DNA of 64,000 bases from Coturnix japonica (GCF_001577835.2 NC_029521.1:5690213-5754212), one strand, 5' to 3'. Positions 1 to 13,157 are shown, counted from the first letter of the stretch. Notes: generated from the sequence alone by a model not told the origin. Made by a program: numbers and translations.

Positions 1-880
1 AGATCTGAGCCAGGCAGGAGGCACGGGAGATGAGGGCAGGTTGTGCTTCAGTCTGCCCCATGTAACATCACACTGTAGCAATGCGATGGGAAAGGAATGA
101 AGCAGACCTTCCCTGTCACTAATTCCACTTTAAACTTTTAACCCAAGTGCCATCCCAAGGAGGTGGGGTTGGTTCTGTGGGCATGGGTGCCCTGTGTGGT
201 GCTGGGGGTGCCAACCTGGGAATACTGCAGGGAGAGAATGGGGCAGGGACTGTGGGTGCTGCATGGCCAGATGCAGGGGTTGGATCTGGGGAGAGTGAAG
301 GGAAGGGGGAAAGGGAATCTCTATCTGCTGCGGGACAGGATCTGTGCCTCGGGCAGAGGATGAGAAGGGATGCGCTTAGCTGGGGTAGAGGTGAGCAGAG
401 TGCTTTGCTGGGTTTTACTCAGTTACACAGTCACACAGTTAGGGAAAAAAATAAAAGAAGAAGGGGAAAAAAAGTCCAGCCCCAAACCAACCGCTCCTGA
501 TGCGTAGTTAAAGAAGCGCGTTGAGCCGGGGCACAGCTCTCTGCCCCACTTGTAGCGGGGGCACAGGCAGCGCGGCGGAGAGGGTTTGGAGGAACGGGCT
601 TTGGCGGAGCGGGGACGCGGCCGGGGATGCTCGGGGCGCCGCAGGAAGGGCCGCGTTCCGCCCGCAACTTTCCCGCACGTCCCCGGGGATGCTGTCGGGC
701 GCCGCTTCCCCTTTTTCCCACAGCACCGCGACGCTCAACCCGACCCTTCCCAGCCCCCCTCCAAAAAAGCTTCCTTAGGGGCGCGGGGCGCGTTTGGGAG
801 CGGACGGGCGCGAGGAATGGGATCGGGGCGGTAGCCAAAGTTCTCCCCCAGCCCCGAGGGGTCCCGCAACCCCGCCCTAC
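1..880 (-). other. PRKG1: PRKG1 intron 1 (5' part)
   Basis: Intron downstream of the alpha first exon. About 500-880 is CpG-dense; 150-400 is G-rich on the plus strand. No other exon or repeat family is recognised. The open frames here are by-products of GC richness. Confidence 0.7.
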
Positions 881-1280
881 CTCTCGGCCTTGGTGAACTT
901 GCGGAAGGCCTGGCGGAGGTCGTGGAAGGAGCGGTAGGTCTGCGGCTCGGCCGAGATGCCCTGAGCCCGCGTGGTGCGGGGCCCGATGTGCGGGCTGGGG
1001 GCCGGCAGCACCGAGTGGCATTTGTGCAGGCGGCGGCGGAGCTCCTGAATCTCTTCGTCCTTCTCGCCCAGGCGCCGCTCCAGCTCCCTGATGCGCTCTT
1101 CCTTGAGCAGCAGCAGCTTGGTGAAGTCCCCTTCCAGCTCGCTCATGGTGGGGCTGCGCCGCTCGCATGGAGGGGGCACGGGGGCGGCTCTGCCCGCCCC
1201 GCTCACGGCCGCCGGCCCCGCATCGCCCGGCACCGGGCGGGGAGCGGCAGGGAGAAGCGGAGGGAGAAGAAGGGGGACCC
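500..1280. promoter_or_regulatory. CpG-dense region over PRKG1 alpha first exon
   Basis: CpG dinucleotides are frequent from about 500 to 1280 on both sides of the coding exon, unlike the CpG-poor remainder of the window. This is the usual look of a vertebrate CpG-island promoter. Borders are by eye; no observed/expected ratio was computed. Confidence 0.6.
881..1146 (-). CDS. PRKG1: PRKG1 first coding exon, isoform alpha (partial gene)
   Basis: This exon encodes the N terminus of cGMP-dependent protein kinase 1 alpha, the serine/threonine kinase that mediates NO/cGMP signalling in smooth muscle and neurons. Reading on the minus strand from the ATG at 1146 gives 88 complete codons starting MSELEGDFTK. 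Residues about 5-45 form a leucine/isoleucine zipper used for dimerisation. HKC at 42-44 holds the redox-sensitive cysteine known in the alpha form. RTTRAQGISA near 57-66 is the autoinhibitory pseudosubstrate segment. The sequence closely follows mammalian PKG1-alpha and differs from the beta N terminus, so this is the alpha-specific exon. The start codon has a good context (CCCACCATGA). The exon stops two bases into the Arg codon at a GT donor (880-879). The cyclic-nucleotide-binding and kinase exons lie beyond the left edge, as presumably does the beta exon. Confidence 0.95.
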
Positions 1281-1460
1281 GAAAAAAAAGCGGAGAAAAG
1301 GGGAAAAAGCTTTTGTGCCACTCCGCGAGGCTGGGATCCTGGAAATAGCAACAATTACCATGTGATCGCGGGGTGACGCAGCTCCTTGTAACTGGAGCCG
1401 AAGACTTGGGATTCAAACAAGAACACTTCATAAATATTAAATCGCCGCCCGCTAATGAGC
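1147..1460 (-). promoter_or_regulatory. PRKG1: PRKG1 alpha 5' UTR and probable core promoter
   Basis: Sequence directly upstream of the PRKG1 ATG. It contains a GC-rich leader (1147-1260), a pyrimidine-rich stretch on the gene strand (1255-1315), a CRE/AP-1-like TGACGCA at 1373-1379 and an AT-rich element near 1428-1443 (TTTAATATTTATG on the minus strand) that could act as a TATA- or MEF2-like site. The transcription start cannot be located from sequence alone. Confidence 0.4.
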
Positions 1461-2089
1461 CACGTGGAGCCCCGGCACCGCCCTCCCGGCACCCCCTCGT
1501 CTCCTCCTGGGTACTCAGCACCGCGCCCGCTGCCCTTCCCCTCGGAGCCCCGGTGCCCCCTCTCCACCCCAGCCACCCCCATCCCACCCCCGACCCCACA
1601 AGTGTCCCCCTATCACCACGAGGTACTTACATCCTTTCCCTCGGCCCCCCCTTCCCTCCTGGTACCCCCCATTCCACCCTTTGTGGGCACCCACGTCCCT
1701 CACCGACGGACGGGGGTCCCATCGGGGCTCCCCATGTCCCACCCCACGCCTCAAGGCGCGGAGCCCATCGCAGAGAGAGGGGCCACGGCTGCGGGCAGCT
1801 CAGGAGCATGGAGGGGAACGGCTGCGCCCGACGAGCCCGAGGTCAGCGGAGAAGGCAATTAGCGGCCTCCCTGTTAATGAGCTGGGGCCGGGGGCTGTTT
1901 TCCTACATTAGGGTTTGTTCCCTCAGCCTTCACGCGCGGTATATGCCCATCCCGGGGCTGCAGTGGCTCCTGGGTCCCATCCACAGCCCGGAGCATCCCT
2001 GGGTCGGGCCGGGCCGGGGTTTTGAGTCGGGGGGCAGTATAGAAAAGGAACGAGAAAAGTTGAGCGCTTTTGGCTCATCGGAAGGCAGC

Positions 2090-2105
2090 CAGCGCCACCT
2101 GGTGC
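2090..2105 (-). promoter_or_regulatory. CTCF-type motif
   Basis: On the minus strand the 16 bases read GCACCAGGTGGCGCTG. They match the core CTCF consensus CCACYAGRKGGCRSTR at 15 of 16 positions. It lies about 0.95 kb upstream of the PRKG1 ATG, at the edge of the GC-rich domain and before the gene-poor spacer, a common position for an insulator. Occupancy is an inference. Confidence 0.6.
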
Positions 2106-4082
2106 CGGGAAGCGCCGTGATGCGCGGGGCAGGCGGACCGACAGACAGAGCGAGCCTTCCTTCTGCTGCAGGGGGAGGGTGTTTAGGAGTGCAGGAACAC
2201 CTCAAGGACTTGCAAAAGTAACTGCTGCCGAGGAACAGGGAAGAGAAGGGCCCGAATGTGCGCACTGTCCTCGGCAGACACCAAAGTTACATCGCGCCGC
2301 TATCAGCCAATGCTTGTCAGGGCTGTGCTGTAAGCACGGCTTGGTACGACTTTCCAGTGCTGTCTACACACCTCGGCCTCAAGCAGAAACTTGATGAATG
2401 CTGGAATAACCATGGTGGAAAGAGAGACCACAAGGCAGTTTTAATCAGAAATGGAGGTGGATGTTGTAGGAAAGGTCCCATTTACCTTTACACGTGGATG
2501 CAGAAGACGCACAGCTGTGCCAAGCATGCTATGAATTAAGTGTCAGTATGTATTTACTGGCAATGATGGCAATGGCTAAGGCCTTGCCATTGCCACCACA
2601 CACTGACAGGCTCACTTCTGCATTGCTGATCCCAAATCAACATTGCTTCAGTTAAAGAAGGACAGGGCAGCAAAGCAGGTCTTGTGTTCTCAGTTTCAAG
2701 AGTAGCACATGGTCAGTACTACTAACCCAGCCAGCTCTGACTGCTTAGGAGCTGCAGAAGAGGAAGCACATATAGTGATCTACTTTGGACTATAAGGACT
2801 ATACATACAATGTAGATACAGATTTAGGTATTTGCAGATGGTACCAAGAGCAGAGATTGAACTGAATCCATCAGCTCTTTCACCATGAGCCTTTGTAACA
2901 CTCCATCCCTCCCCACCACCCAACGCTGCCCCATCCCAGCCCCTGCCTGGAAGCAGCCTGGCACCCAGCCACTCCTGAGCTACCCATAGACAGACAGCTT
3001 CCAAAAAGCACTGAGATAGCTCACAGCATGAGCCAAAGGCCAGGCCTCCTGCTTGGCTTCAGCCCTCCAACATTCCCGGCAGAGCCCAGGTGGGAGCCAG
3101 GGATGCCCGCAGTGCTGGAGCCTGATCCCATGGAAGAGCTTGGGTTCATGCTACCCCGTGTCCCCTGTTCCTTGCTGCAGGCAGCAGCACAGCCCCCTGG
3201 CAGCTGCTGTCAGCACACAGCAATGTGAGCACACCAGCCATTGAACAGGAAGGATCAGCTCCTTCATTTGTCACACCAGGCCCCTTGACACAAGCAGATC
3301 ACAGACATTACTCAGCCCGCAGCTGTAATTTCCCCACCATGGCTGTGCCAGCAGCCCTCAGTGAGCTCTGACAGGACACTGAGCTGCAGCCTGGATTCAT
3401 GAGATCAATGGCTTTTATCCTCACCCTGCAGCCTCTGCTGGCTCCACGGCCCAGCCACTGCCTGAGCCCTGCAGCAAGGCTGGAGGTCATACAAAGCTGT
3501 ATGGGGACAGCAGTGATTGCATTTCACATACACAAAAAGGAAAATTATGTATAGAAAACAACAAAACTATCTCCACAATGAAAAGCTCTGCTGCATGCTG
3601 CCCCAGCTGATGCTGCCTGGGCATTTCCATAGGGCTGCATGGATGTTTCTTCTGTTAAAGTCAAGCCATCATGCTTCCAGCAACACTGCTGCTCCCAAAG
3701 CCAGAGGAAGCCACCCAGGTCATCAAAATGCAGGATTTGGGCTATAACGTTTAATCTGCTCATAGTTTTGTTTTGCAGAAATCCATCATTTATATTTAGA
3801 CACTCTGAGCACGTATACCTGCATTCCTGCGGGTTGTCCTGTGCTGCCCTAGAAAGGGTTCCCTCCCTGCAGCTGTGGCTCATTAGGCTGTACCGTTGCT
3901 CCTGTGCTGCACACAAGTGTCTGAAAAACTTTGGATTGGGAAGAAAAATGAATGAATCACAAAAGGCACAGAGTTTTCTGAATTATATGAACAAAGAGTC
4001 TATAAATGTACATTTTAAAATGCATTAAAAAATTGAAAACAATGATTGGATTGATAACAAAAATCCCTTCACCTTGCAAGGA

Positions 4083-4200
4083 AGCATAGAATGGCTTGGG
4101 ATGGAAGGAACCTTAAAGCCACCCAGATCTAACCTCTGCTGTAGGCTGCTTGCCCCCACCAGACCGGGCTGTTCATGGCCCTCACCTTGGCTGCTAGCAG
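4083..4200 (-). mobile_element. CR1 LINE fragment (3' end)
   Basis: Plus-strand sequence beginning CATAGAATGGCTTGGGATGG is the reverse complement of the CR1 3' terminus, followed by the usual AACCTCTGCTG.. and ACCAGACCGGGCTG.. segments. It is a heavily diverged, 5'-truncated copy. Confidence 0.75.
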
Positions 4201-4946
4201 ATAAGTCAGAAATACCCCTGGTTCCTTGGAAGGCAGAGCATGTGCAGGGAGTTACTCTGTTAAAGAGAAGGACTGCAGGACTTCAAACCCAAGTATACAC
4301 ATTTTTCTGCCACAAGACTTCTCATGGTAGGAAAGTCTTTGCCATTACCTTTAAGTATTATTTGTTTTTTGAAAGAGAAGCAAATGATCCTCCGTGAAGC
4401 AAGCTGCCATACAGAGTAGATACATCTCCCCAGCATGAGAAATAAGGAGTTATTATTGTTATTACTACTGGCATTAGTACTGTGAAATGGGGTCTGACAC
4501 AGGGAAATATTCCAGACTAACAGCTACAGATGCCAGGCTGTAACATCCTGATGGCTCATTCTTCAGAAAGAAAGCATCGCATTAAGAAGAATTAAGCTCT
4601 TGATAAAGCAGCTGCTCCAAGGTTGGTGACGGGAAATGACACGAGTGACCTGATTCCAACTTCTTGTAATGCTTCACTGTGCTGAGAACTCACGGTGTCC
4701 TTCATGAGTTAACCAGGGGGGTTCCAGATGAGCTCTGAGCCATTTTCCATCCTGCTTTATCATAGAGGCTCTTTGCTTCTCGGAGAGTGTTATAGGAGAG
4801 GGATTCCCTGATCTAACATGAGCTACTATGAACCTGCTACATAGTTTCTTAATAAGATAAGCGGCTACAGACAGAAGACTCATGATTTCTGCTTAAAATA
4901 TAATTGTGGATCCTTGTCCTCTCGTTGCATAGTGACACTCAAGACA

Positions 4947-5037
4947 TAGTGGGGGGCAACCAGCCCACAGCAGGGGTTGAGACTGGATGGGCACTAAGGT
5001 CCCTTCCACGGCCTGTCATTCCATGATTCTGTGGTCT
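4947..5037 (+). mobile_element. CR1 LINE fragment (3' end)
   Basis: Short sense-strand CR1 tail: GGGGGCAACCAGCCCAC.., then AAGGTCCCTTCCACGG and the terminal TTCCATGATTCTGTGG, a diverged form of the ATTCTATGATTCTATG end. Confidence 0.75.
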
Positions 5038-8000
5038 CATCGGTGACAAAAGTTCACCCATCAAACAAGACAGGACAGACTGAAGGCTTTAGGATCTTTT
5101 CAGGGAAGTGGCTGTAGGCCCCCACCTCACAGCCCCGCAGTCCGGGGCCTGAGGCACTTCCAGACACACCACACAGCTGCCGGCAGCCTTTACAAATATA
5201 TTAAGCCACTCAAGGTCTATTTGGAGATCAACATGTCTCTGTAAAATGCTCAGCATCTCATCTGTGACAAATCAAAAAGGCTTTCTGCTACTTGCTGTCA
5301 TTCTCAAGTGCCAAAATAAAAGCAGTGCGCTTAGCCCGACAACTGATGGTTATCTTGGGAAAATGACACCAGGCAAAGGGCTGCTCTTCTGAGCACCACT
5401 CCAAGTTTATATCCGGTTGGCTCCAAAAGCTGGCTGCATTATGGCTGGGGCTGTCTGGGGGAATCTGCTTTCAGGAGTAATCCATCTTTGCCTTTCTGAG
5501 TTCTGCTAATCCGCTGCCTTTGAGCGTAACACCAGAGATGACAACTCCAGCACAAACAGCAAGGAAATCACTCAAGACGTCAAAAATGTCACTTTAAATT
5601 CAGGTCTGAAGGGTCCTTCATCAATGAGGCCATTTGCAGCCCAACTGTGGGGCAGTGCTGTCATTAACTCCATTGCTGGTTATTATTATTCCTATATTTC
5701 TTGGCGCTCAAACTACGCCTTTCCTAAAACACAATATGAATTTCAACCACTGCACCAAGAATATCTGACACGATGAGGCTGGCTGCTGCCCTGTAGCATC
5801 CATCACAGTTTATTTACTCTCAGCAAAACCTACACAGAACACCCTGTAGCTTCCTATTCTTAATCCGGATTTCTGCAATATTTTTAACAGCAACGCAACT
5901 TCCCAACAGAGCCGTCAATATCAGCTTCAGCCTGTGAGTACTTAGCACACTGAATCTTGCATATAGCCTGAGTACATCGTTGACATGATCTGCCAGCATT
6001 GTCTGGTTTTCATGTCAAGCCCAAAGCTATATTCATGACTTCTTTTTTTTCTTATGCTTTCTGTTAAAGCTGAAAACAGAAATGCAGCAAGAGGCACCTT
6101 TAGCTATGGGAGCATTTGCAGTACAGACCAGCTCAGCGCATTGAACAAGACCAACAAAACCATGCACCAGATGTGCTTAATATAAATTAATATTTTTCCT
6201 CTGGTGGGTTTGTTCTGCATTTGAGCACTTAACGCATCACCAGTTTCCCACGTCAGAGCCCTAGAACAGCTAGGTAAGCACACTTCACTCCCACGGACAG
6301 CCTTGTTCATCAGAGAACAGTTAGTGCTGTTTTTCAAAGGAAAAGGACATCAGAAGTTTACTATTTGAAGTCACCATTTACCATCCAGATCAAGAACCTG
6401 TTTCTGCAAATATTAGGAAGAAAACTAAGGTGGTAGAACCCAGGGCGATGAATTCTCTCCATCCCACTCTCCAGCAAGATCAGAGCCCATTAAATACAAT
6501 CTTGGGTTCACGCAGCTTGGTCACGCACTTAATGCCATCAGTCTTGCCAGCCCCTCTGCACTCACATTTTAACATGATTTAGTGCCAACAAAGTCTCAGC
6601 AGTGCTGCATATCCAGAAACAAACCACGATCTCTGCAGAGTTTTGTACTTACAGCTGATTTGTGCTGTGTGATTTACGCCCCACCTGACTGCATCCAACC
6701 AACAGCTCTAAACTCTTCATCATAACTTCTTATTTGAAAGGAATGCACTTGCAAGCATCCCATGTCTGAACAGCAAGGTCCCATTCTTCTTCCAGGTGGC
6801 TGCCCTGGAATAAATATCAAGAGAAATAACCACTGTTAAATATCATCTCCATAGAAAGCTACTCATTTTTTCTACTCTGAGCAGAATATATAGACTTTTC
6901 TATATAGAAGACTCACATGTGACATTTGGGTTCAGCTTCTTGGGTTAGCAGCTCCAGCTAAAGGCAGAAAGCAAAAAGGCATGAGAATTGCTGATGGTAT
7001 CAGGCAACAGGAAATTGGTCAAGTCACAGAATGCTGGGATGATGGTGGTTGAGCCATTCTGCAGCACAGAGGTACTGCACAGCTGATGGCAGGCAGGATT
7101 GCTGCTCTTTAGCTTTTTTCTTCCCCTTCCAAGATAAAACCCTTCAGAAACATCACTCAGCACAGGGCTAAGGGGAAAACATTCGGTCTAAGTTCTATAA
7201 ATTCATAGGCAGCTAAAATTGGATCATTCCAATAGAAAATGAACAGTAGCTTTAGCACAGCCCGTTGTCATCCTCACATCTTGCAGTGCTTTGCTATGTG
7301 TATTTCCTGTTTCCATAACCAACATAGCGACTCTTCTGGGGTTTGAAATCTGTCTGTATCATGGTAAGTCGGAAGCCTAGGGGTAAATGCAGTATAGCCC
7401 AATGGTTCATTGAGGGCTGACACCAAAACACAGTTTCAGTGCTGACACACAGTAGGTGAAGTTATTGAATATCTTGGATATTTTTCCCATTTTGTGATTT
7501 GGGACATTCCTTCAGGGCCACTTTTAGAAACCCTGGGGACCTTCTGCAGTTTCAAGATAAACACATTTATTTTCCCTGCTCTGTTTTATATATCCTCTCC
7601 ATAGTCAACAGCATTAAAACTTCCATCTGACTTGAATTGAATGAGCCTGCTTACGTATGAAAAACAGTGCTATTTCTGGAATAGTATTACTTGTTGATTC
7701 CAGAAAAGGTAATAAAAAGGGAAAAGAGTTGTGGAGTGAGAGGAACAGAGAGCCAGACCCAAAGGGAAGCACATCCCCTGTGCAAGGCAGGCTGGCTTGG
7801 CACAACTCAAAGCGCTTGCAAGAAAATAAGCCTGGGGAGGGGAAAATAGAGGTGTAACCCCCATGCTGCACAGTGGATCATCAGATTGTTTTTCAGTACC
7901 TGCAAGGAGCCATAGCTCAGGGGCCCCACTGAACAGTCATGATGTTGGTACACTAACAGAAGTACAAGCAAACTCCAATATATGTATGTGCTGCTCTCTC

Positions 8001-11000
8001 ATTCACATTGAAAAGATCTTAAGAAGTTGACACAAGTGATATGAAAACAATATCACCACTCTTTAGGTTGGTTACAGTTACTGGATTAATAAAAGCATTC
8101 ATTGTGGCTCACCCCTCCTACTAAGATGTTATTTCATAGGGAAATGCAGACATGTTTCCAGCACAGCAGAAATCCAGGTCGGTTCATATGCACACTAGGA
8201 GGGGCACAGCAGAAGATATCTACCCCTTTAAGGCACCATTGTGACAGCTCTCACCTGCAAGAGGTAGCAGTGAGCTTAAAAAATAAACCAAACCCAATAG
8301 GCAAAAACTTAACTCCAAGGTCAACTTACATCTCTGTTTAAAAAAAACATACGTACCTGAGGACAGAACTCACAGTTTGGTGCTGAGGATAGGATTAAAA
8401 TGACACCACAGCTCTTGAGCTCCAACTTCCTTCATCTCAGGTTTGATCACATCCTTCCAAAGCAGAGGACAACCCACAGCTCTTTCTGGACTGGTAGCGC
8501 TGCATTAATGGGGCAGTGAGGTCTTTAGGAGTACCTGGCTGGTGACAAGTGAATGCTATGTCCCCACTCCAATAACAATAAGATTTAGTGCTCAATGTGC
8601 AGGAAGACTGCATTAAAAAGTTAGACTTCATCACTACTACAAGCTGTGATAAGCAAAAAGGAGAGAGGGAATGGGAAAGGGAGGATTTATGATCAAACAG
8701 TTTTGACTAAGTGCAACGTTTCATCTAGAAATAGTCCCAGTAGCTGAGTCAACCCAAAGGAATTCCAGGTTTCTTCATTCCACAAGGGGAATTTAAAAAT
8801 TGAAATTAAAAGAAAAACCACCTAAGATACATACAATTATTCTAGCTGACCAAAAGTACATATTTCTTAGTTTGCTGGCTGAACCAAAGAGCAGTTTCCC
8901 ACCCAGCTCTGTCCTCAAGCTACAGCCGCCAGAGCACAGCTCTGTGAGTGGAACCGCATTGAATTCTTTTCATGATGAGTAAAACAGAAGAGAGGCAAGC
9001 ATGCTGCTGGCTGCCTTGGCTCTGCACTAACACCTTATAAAAGCCTACACACGTCACCCAGAGTGCAGCAAATCCTAACACATTTTGGGACAAAGTCATT
9101 AGAGTTGGCTGCAGTTGCTCTTTAAATGCAATTATTCCACTTGGAACTTCACAAAATGTTCATGCTTCATCTACTTGTGAAAGGCCTGGTGATAACCCAC
9201 ACATTCACGGGGGTGGTCCAGGACCTCCTCCTCCTTAGAGGGGCCCCATAGTCCCAATCACTGATGGAAACTAGGAGCCATTTATCCTTAGTCTTTCTTG
9301 TTGGATGTCAGGATGGTTCCAAGGCATATAGCAGTGACTGAGACTCCACAACTGATTTCAGCAATCCAAATGAACACTTCATTATCTGTGCAGGAGAAAT
9401 TAAGTGCCTAAGCTACAGCAAAGAGACAGTGGTTACTGGACAACCGAGGAATCTATCAGGGACAGGGCATTTATTTACTCCCTGTGTATTGGCGTATTTT
9501 GGGGAGTTGAAGACCTTGTGCATCTCTCTTCTTCAAGAAAGAAATCCTTTTTTTTGTCCCCATTCACCATTTTTCTTTAGTTCCATGAGGTTTCTTCTGT
9601 GAAATAGCTCTTACAATACGGACACCTAGATGAATTAACATTCATCAGTACAACTAGAAGTCAATTACTGCTGATATTTTCTGATCATAAAACCATAGTT
9701 GCTGATGAGCAAGGCATCACCACATACATTTTCTATTTCCACCCACAAGCTGTTCAGAGCTCCTTGAGCAGTCCTACAGGTGACACAAGTTCCAACCATC
9801 ACCATCACCCTCCCCAAGAGACGTGGCACCTCTGTTCAAGATACAGTGCTGTGGCAGCAGAAAATCTCTGGCAACATTAGAAAAGAAACCAAACTACAAA
9901 GCCGTGGTTTTGACTTACATGTCATCTTATCACAAAAATGGCTCATAGAGAACATACAAATGGTAATAAACTTTGAGTTTACTTTGAGCAACAGATCTCT
10001 GGAAATCACTTTGAAAGCTATCACTTTACAACTCTAAAACCATGTTGTCCTCCAATGAGAGGCCCACCCTGCTTGAAGGGAGGGGGAAAGCTGGTGCTGC
10101 CCCATCCTGCTCATCCCCACCACTGGCCCAGCTTCCCCATCTAATCTTTGCCCACCAATCCAACCAAAGTCTGTTGCCACTGCTATCCCAAAATTAAAAT
10201 TATAATTATGTAGTCCACTTTCAGGGTTTCAGCACGCATGGAGAACTTTGCCTTACTCCTTGCTTAGCAGGGGGCTGTACCAAACAAGTAGTAACAATAA
10301 TAGTTTATTGCTGGGGTTGGAGCATGGCTAAATCTGCACCCCTGTGACATCCAAGATATCTCAGTCGCTCCATAGAGCAGCTGAATGAATCCCCATTTAA
10401 ATCTTTTTCTTTGTAAACTGCCAAAAGTTTATGGTCCCAGGGAGAATATTTGTTTATGATTCTGAATTTACACGCCTTGCTTGGCTGCACGGAATCCAAA
10501 TATTTTTATCCCCAGACACAGAAATTAGTAATTAAAATATCTGGAACATGCCATTTCTAAGCAATACCCAGGACTATGTGTTATCACAAAACTCTCATTT
10601 GTTACTGAGCAGTGGAAAGACTTCAGTAGTCTCCAGATGTGAAAAGTTTTTTTTTACAAGTTCAGCTGCTTTCAAAAGGGACCAAAAAAAGCATCACATG
10701 ACATCAATATTACTGGCTAGCTTTGCCAGAAAGGGTATTTTGACAACAGAAATCAGAAGGTAAATGAAGGCCAAAGAGTAGCAGGTATTCAACTTCCGTG
10801 ATTCACAGCAACTGCAGCTTGCTGTTGAGCATCTCTGTACTCCTTCAACTACACAGGAGGAATGTCTCTGTGGTGACAGCTCCAGTGGAAAATCATCCTG
10901 GAGCTGCCCAAGGTGTTCTAGGAACTACAGTAGAGTTTAAAAGGCACTTTCTGCTAGGGATAGGCCAAGATTTTGAGCTATGGATTCACCTACTAGACCT

Positions 11001-11084
11001 TACTATATTCACCACCATGAGATCTCCATTAAAAAAACCTACCCAAAATACTTAAATTCCCACAGCTTTAAAATCCCCATGTGC

Positions 11085-11575
11085 AGGGATGGAATCAGGA
11101 AAGCCAAGGTGTAGATAGAATTTAACTCTGTGATGGATGTGGAAAACAAGAAGGGATTCTTTAGCTACATTAGGCAGGAAGGTCTGGCAAAGGAGAGTGT
11201 ACTCCCTTCTGATAAATGGAAAGGGAGAGTAACCTTCCATTGTAACCTTCCAGTACCTGAAGGGAGCTTAGAAGCAGGAGGCAGAATCTACTTATTACAT
11301 GGTCTGGTAGTGCCAGAACAAGGGGAAACAGCTTTAAACTGAAGGAGGGGAGATTTAGGTTAGATGTTAGGAAGAACTGTTTTACTGACAGTATGGTCAG
11401 GCACTGGGACATCTTAGCCAGAGAGCTGTGATACCCCATCTCTGGAGGCATTCAGAGCCAGGATGGATGAGGCCCTAGGCAGCCTCATATAGTGGCTGGC
11501 CACCCCACCGATGGCAAGGGGTTTGGAATTAAATAATCTCTAAGGTTCCTTCCAACCTAAGCCATTCTATGATAG
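11085..11575 (+). mobile_element. CR1 LINE fragment, internally deleted
   Basis: Two CR1 parts lie in tandem. 11130-11230 encodes a reading like NKKGFFSYIRQEGLAKES, resembling a piece of CR1 ORF2. 11290-11575 is the classic CR1 3' region: GGGGAAACAGCTTTAAACTG, GGGGAGATTTAGGTTAGATG, and the end CCTTCCAACCTAAGCCATTC followed by TATGATAG. The sequence expected between the two parts is missing. Confidence 0.85.
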
Positions 11576-12364
11576 CTTTGTTCCACCTGCCCAAAGCAGC
11601 TCTTACCAGTAAAGTGATGTTTCACATTCCCAGATTACCTAAGCCCCAGATAGCTTCAGTGGCCACAACTCAGAAGAAGTCATCAGAATAGATTCCAGAG
11701 AAGTGTTGTTTTTATTTATTTAAAAGCAACACCGTTTCTCTGGGCAAGAAAACATTTGAAGGCTTAAACTTGGCTGTAGGTGAAAGAAGTTTGTTTAAAA
11801 ACACCACTTCAAAATGAAGACATTTCCCATACATCATCAGGCAGGCGAGCTCTGGGGAGGGTGCTGGCAACCCATCAGCTGGTGGAGCTCTTTTTAAACA
11901 GCAAAGCAAACTGTGACACCCCAAAAGCTAACAAGGGCTCCAATTCATTTAAATAAAAAAATAAAATACGCTTCAAAGGAAAAAATAATCCTCACCCCTA
12001 TGTTCTAGTGACACAGTCCTGCCTAAACTACTTGGATTAACCTATTTTTTCCATTCTTTTCTATTAAATATTTACTCTGCTAGTGGCTAGCAGTCACATA
12101 TCCAAAAATAAATAGACCACCTTGCCACACAGCCCTGCTCTGTTCAGACTTGGCCCGTCACAGAAGAGCAGCCCAGCCACCCACCTGAGCCACCAGCCTG
12201 CTGCAGCCCCAGCCCTGTGAGGTCACATTTAGACCAGGTGGAAGGTCCAGGCCTCATGGTTTGGATCTGAGCTGCTCTTTGAATCCTCCCAGAGAAGAAA
12301 CAAACTATCTGCTTCCAACCTGAGACCTTCAGCTTCCTCAGGAGGGGGAGCAGCACTGATCTTT

Positions 12365-12650
12365 CATTGGTGACAGCAATGGAACCTGAAGGAATAGCAT
12401 GGAGCTACATTGGGGGAAGGTCAGGCTATATATTAGGAGAAAGCTATTTACCAGAGAGAGATCAGGCACTGAACAGACTCTCCAGAGCAGTGGGCAGTGC
12501 CCCCAAGCTTGCTGGAGTTCAAGAAGCATCTGGACAACACTGTCAGACGTATGGTCTGATTTTTGTGTGGTCTGTGTGGTGCCAGCCATTGGACTCTATG
12601 ATCCTTAATGACTCTTATCCAACTCACGATACAGTATAATTCCACTGCCT
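12365..12650 (+). mobile_element. CR1 LINE fragment (3' end)
   Basis: Diverged CR1 tail of the subtype reading GGAACCTGAAGGAATAGC.., GGAGTTCAAGAAGCATCTGG, then GGACTCTATGATCCTTAATG and a CTTATCCAACTCA end. Sense strand, 5' truncated. Confidence 0.8.
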
Positions 12651-13107
12651 AGGCTCAGATGATGTTTCAGAGCCAATGGGCAAATCCCATGTCACTCTGC
12701 ATCTCCAGGAGCAAGAAAACCCAGTATGAAAACCAACCCCCTGGGTAACAAATCTCTTTCCTCCTGCTGCAGGGAAATAGCTGGGCCACATTCACTCCAC
12801 CTGGCTCATGTTGTCAGGAATAAATACTGTCTGACTGCTTCGTTTACCCACCACACCACAGTGCTTTGACCAGGGTGATTTCTATCCTTTATTCCTCTGT
12901 GAACTGCCAAAGTCTTACTAAATTCAAGTTAGGATGTCAGAGTCCTACAGTTATGAATTCACTCTTGAATCACTTGTAATTGATATGTGCCCACAGCATA
13001 AAGCTTTGTGCTTGTTGCCTGAACAATACCAGAATGCCTTTTTCTTCAGCATCACACCATCATAAAACAAGCTACAATTTTCTATGCCACACAAATGCTC
13101 TTCAGAG

Positions 13108-13157
13108 AAAAAAAAAACCAAAAAAAGAAAAAGAAAAAAAAAACAACAAAGCAAAAC
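13108..13157 (+). repeat. A-rich low-complexity tract
   Basis: Nearly pure adenine with scattered C and G over 50 bases. Not clearly the tail of a retroelement. Confidence 0.7.

Noticed and set aside
431-1354. 307-codon minus-strand open frame overlapping the PRKG1 exon
   Set aside because: It is a GC-driven shadow frame; the real PRKG1 frame in the same place matches a known protein.
1373-2221. 282-codon plus-strand open frame
   Set aside because: Pro/Gly/Arg-rich composition of a GC-rich promoter flank, no domain, no homologue recognised.
6887-6906. Small hairpin TATATAG..CTATATA
   Set aside because: Seven-base arms are expected by chance in AT-rich DNA of this length.
9033-9042. TATAAAA-type sequence in the PRKG1-A1CF spacer
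   Set aside because: A lone TATA-like word in AT-moderate DNA with no downstream exon or partner motif.
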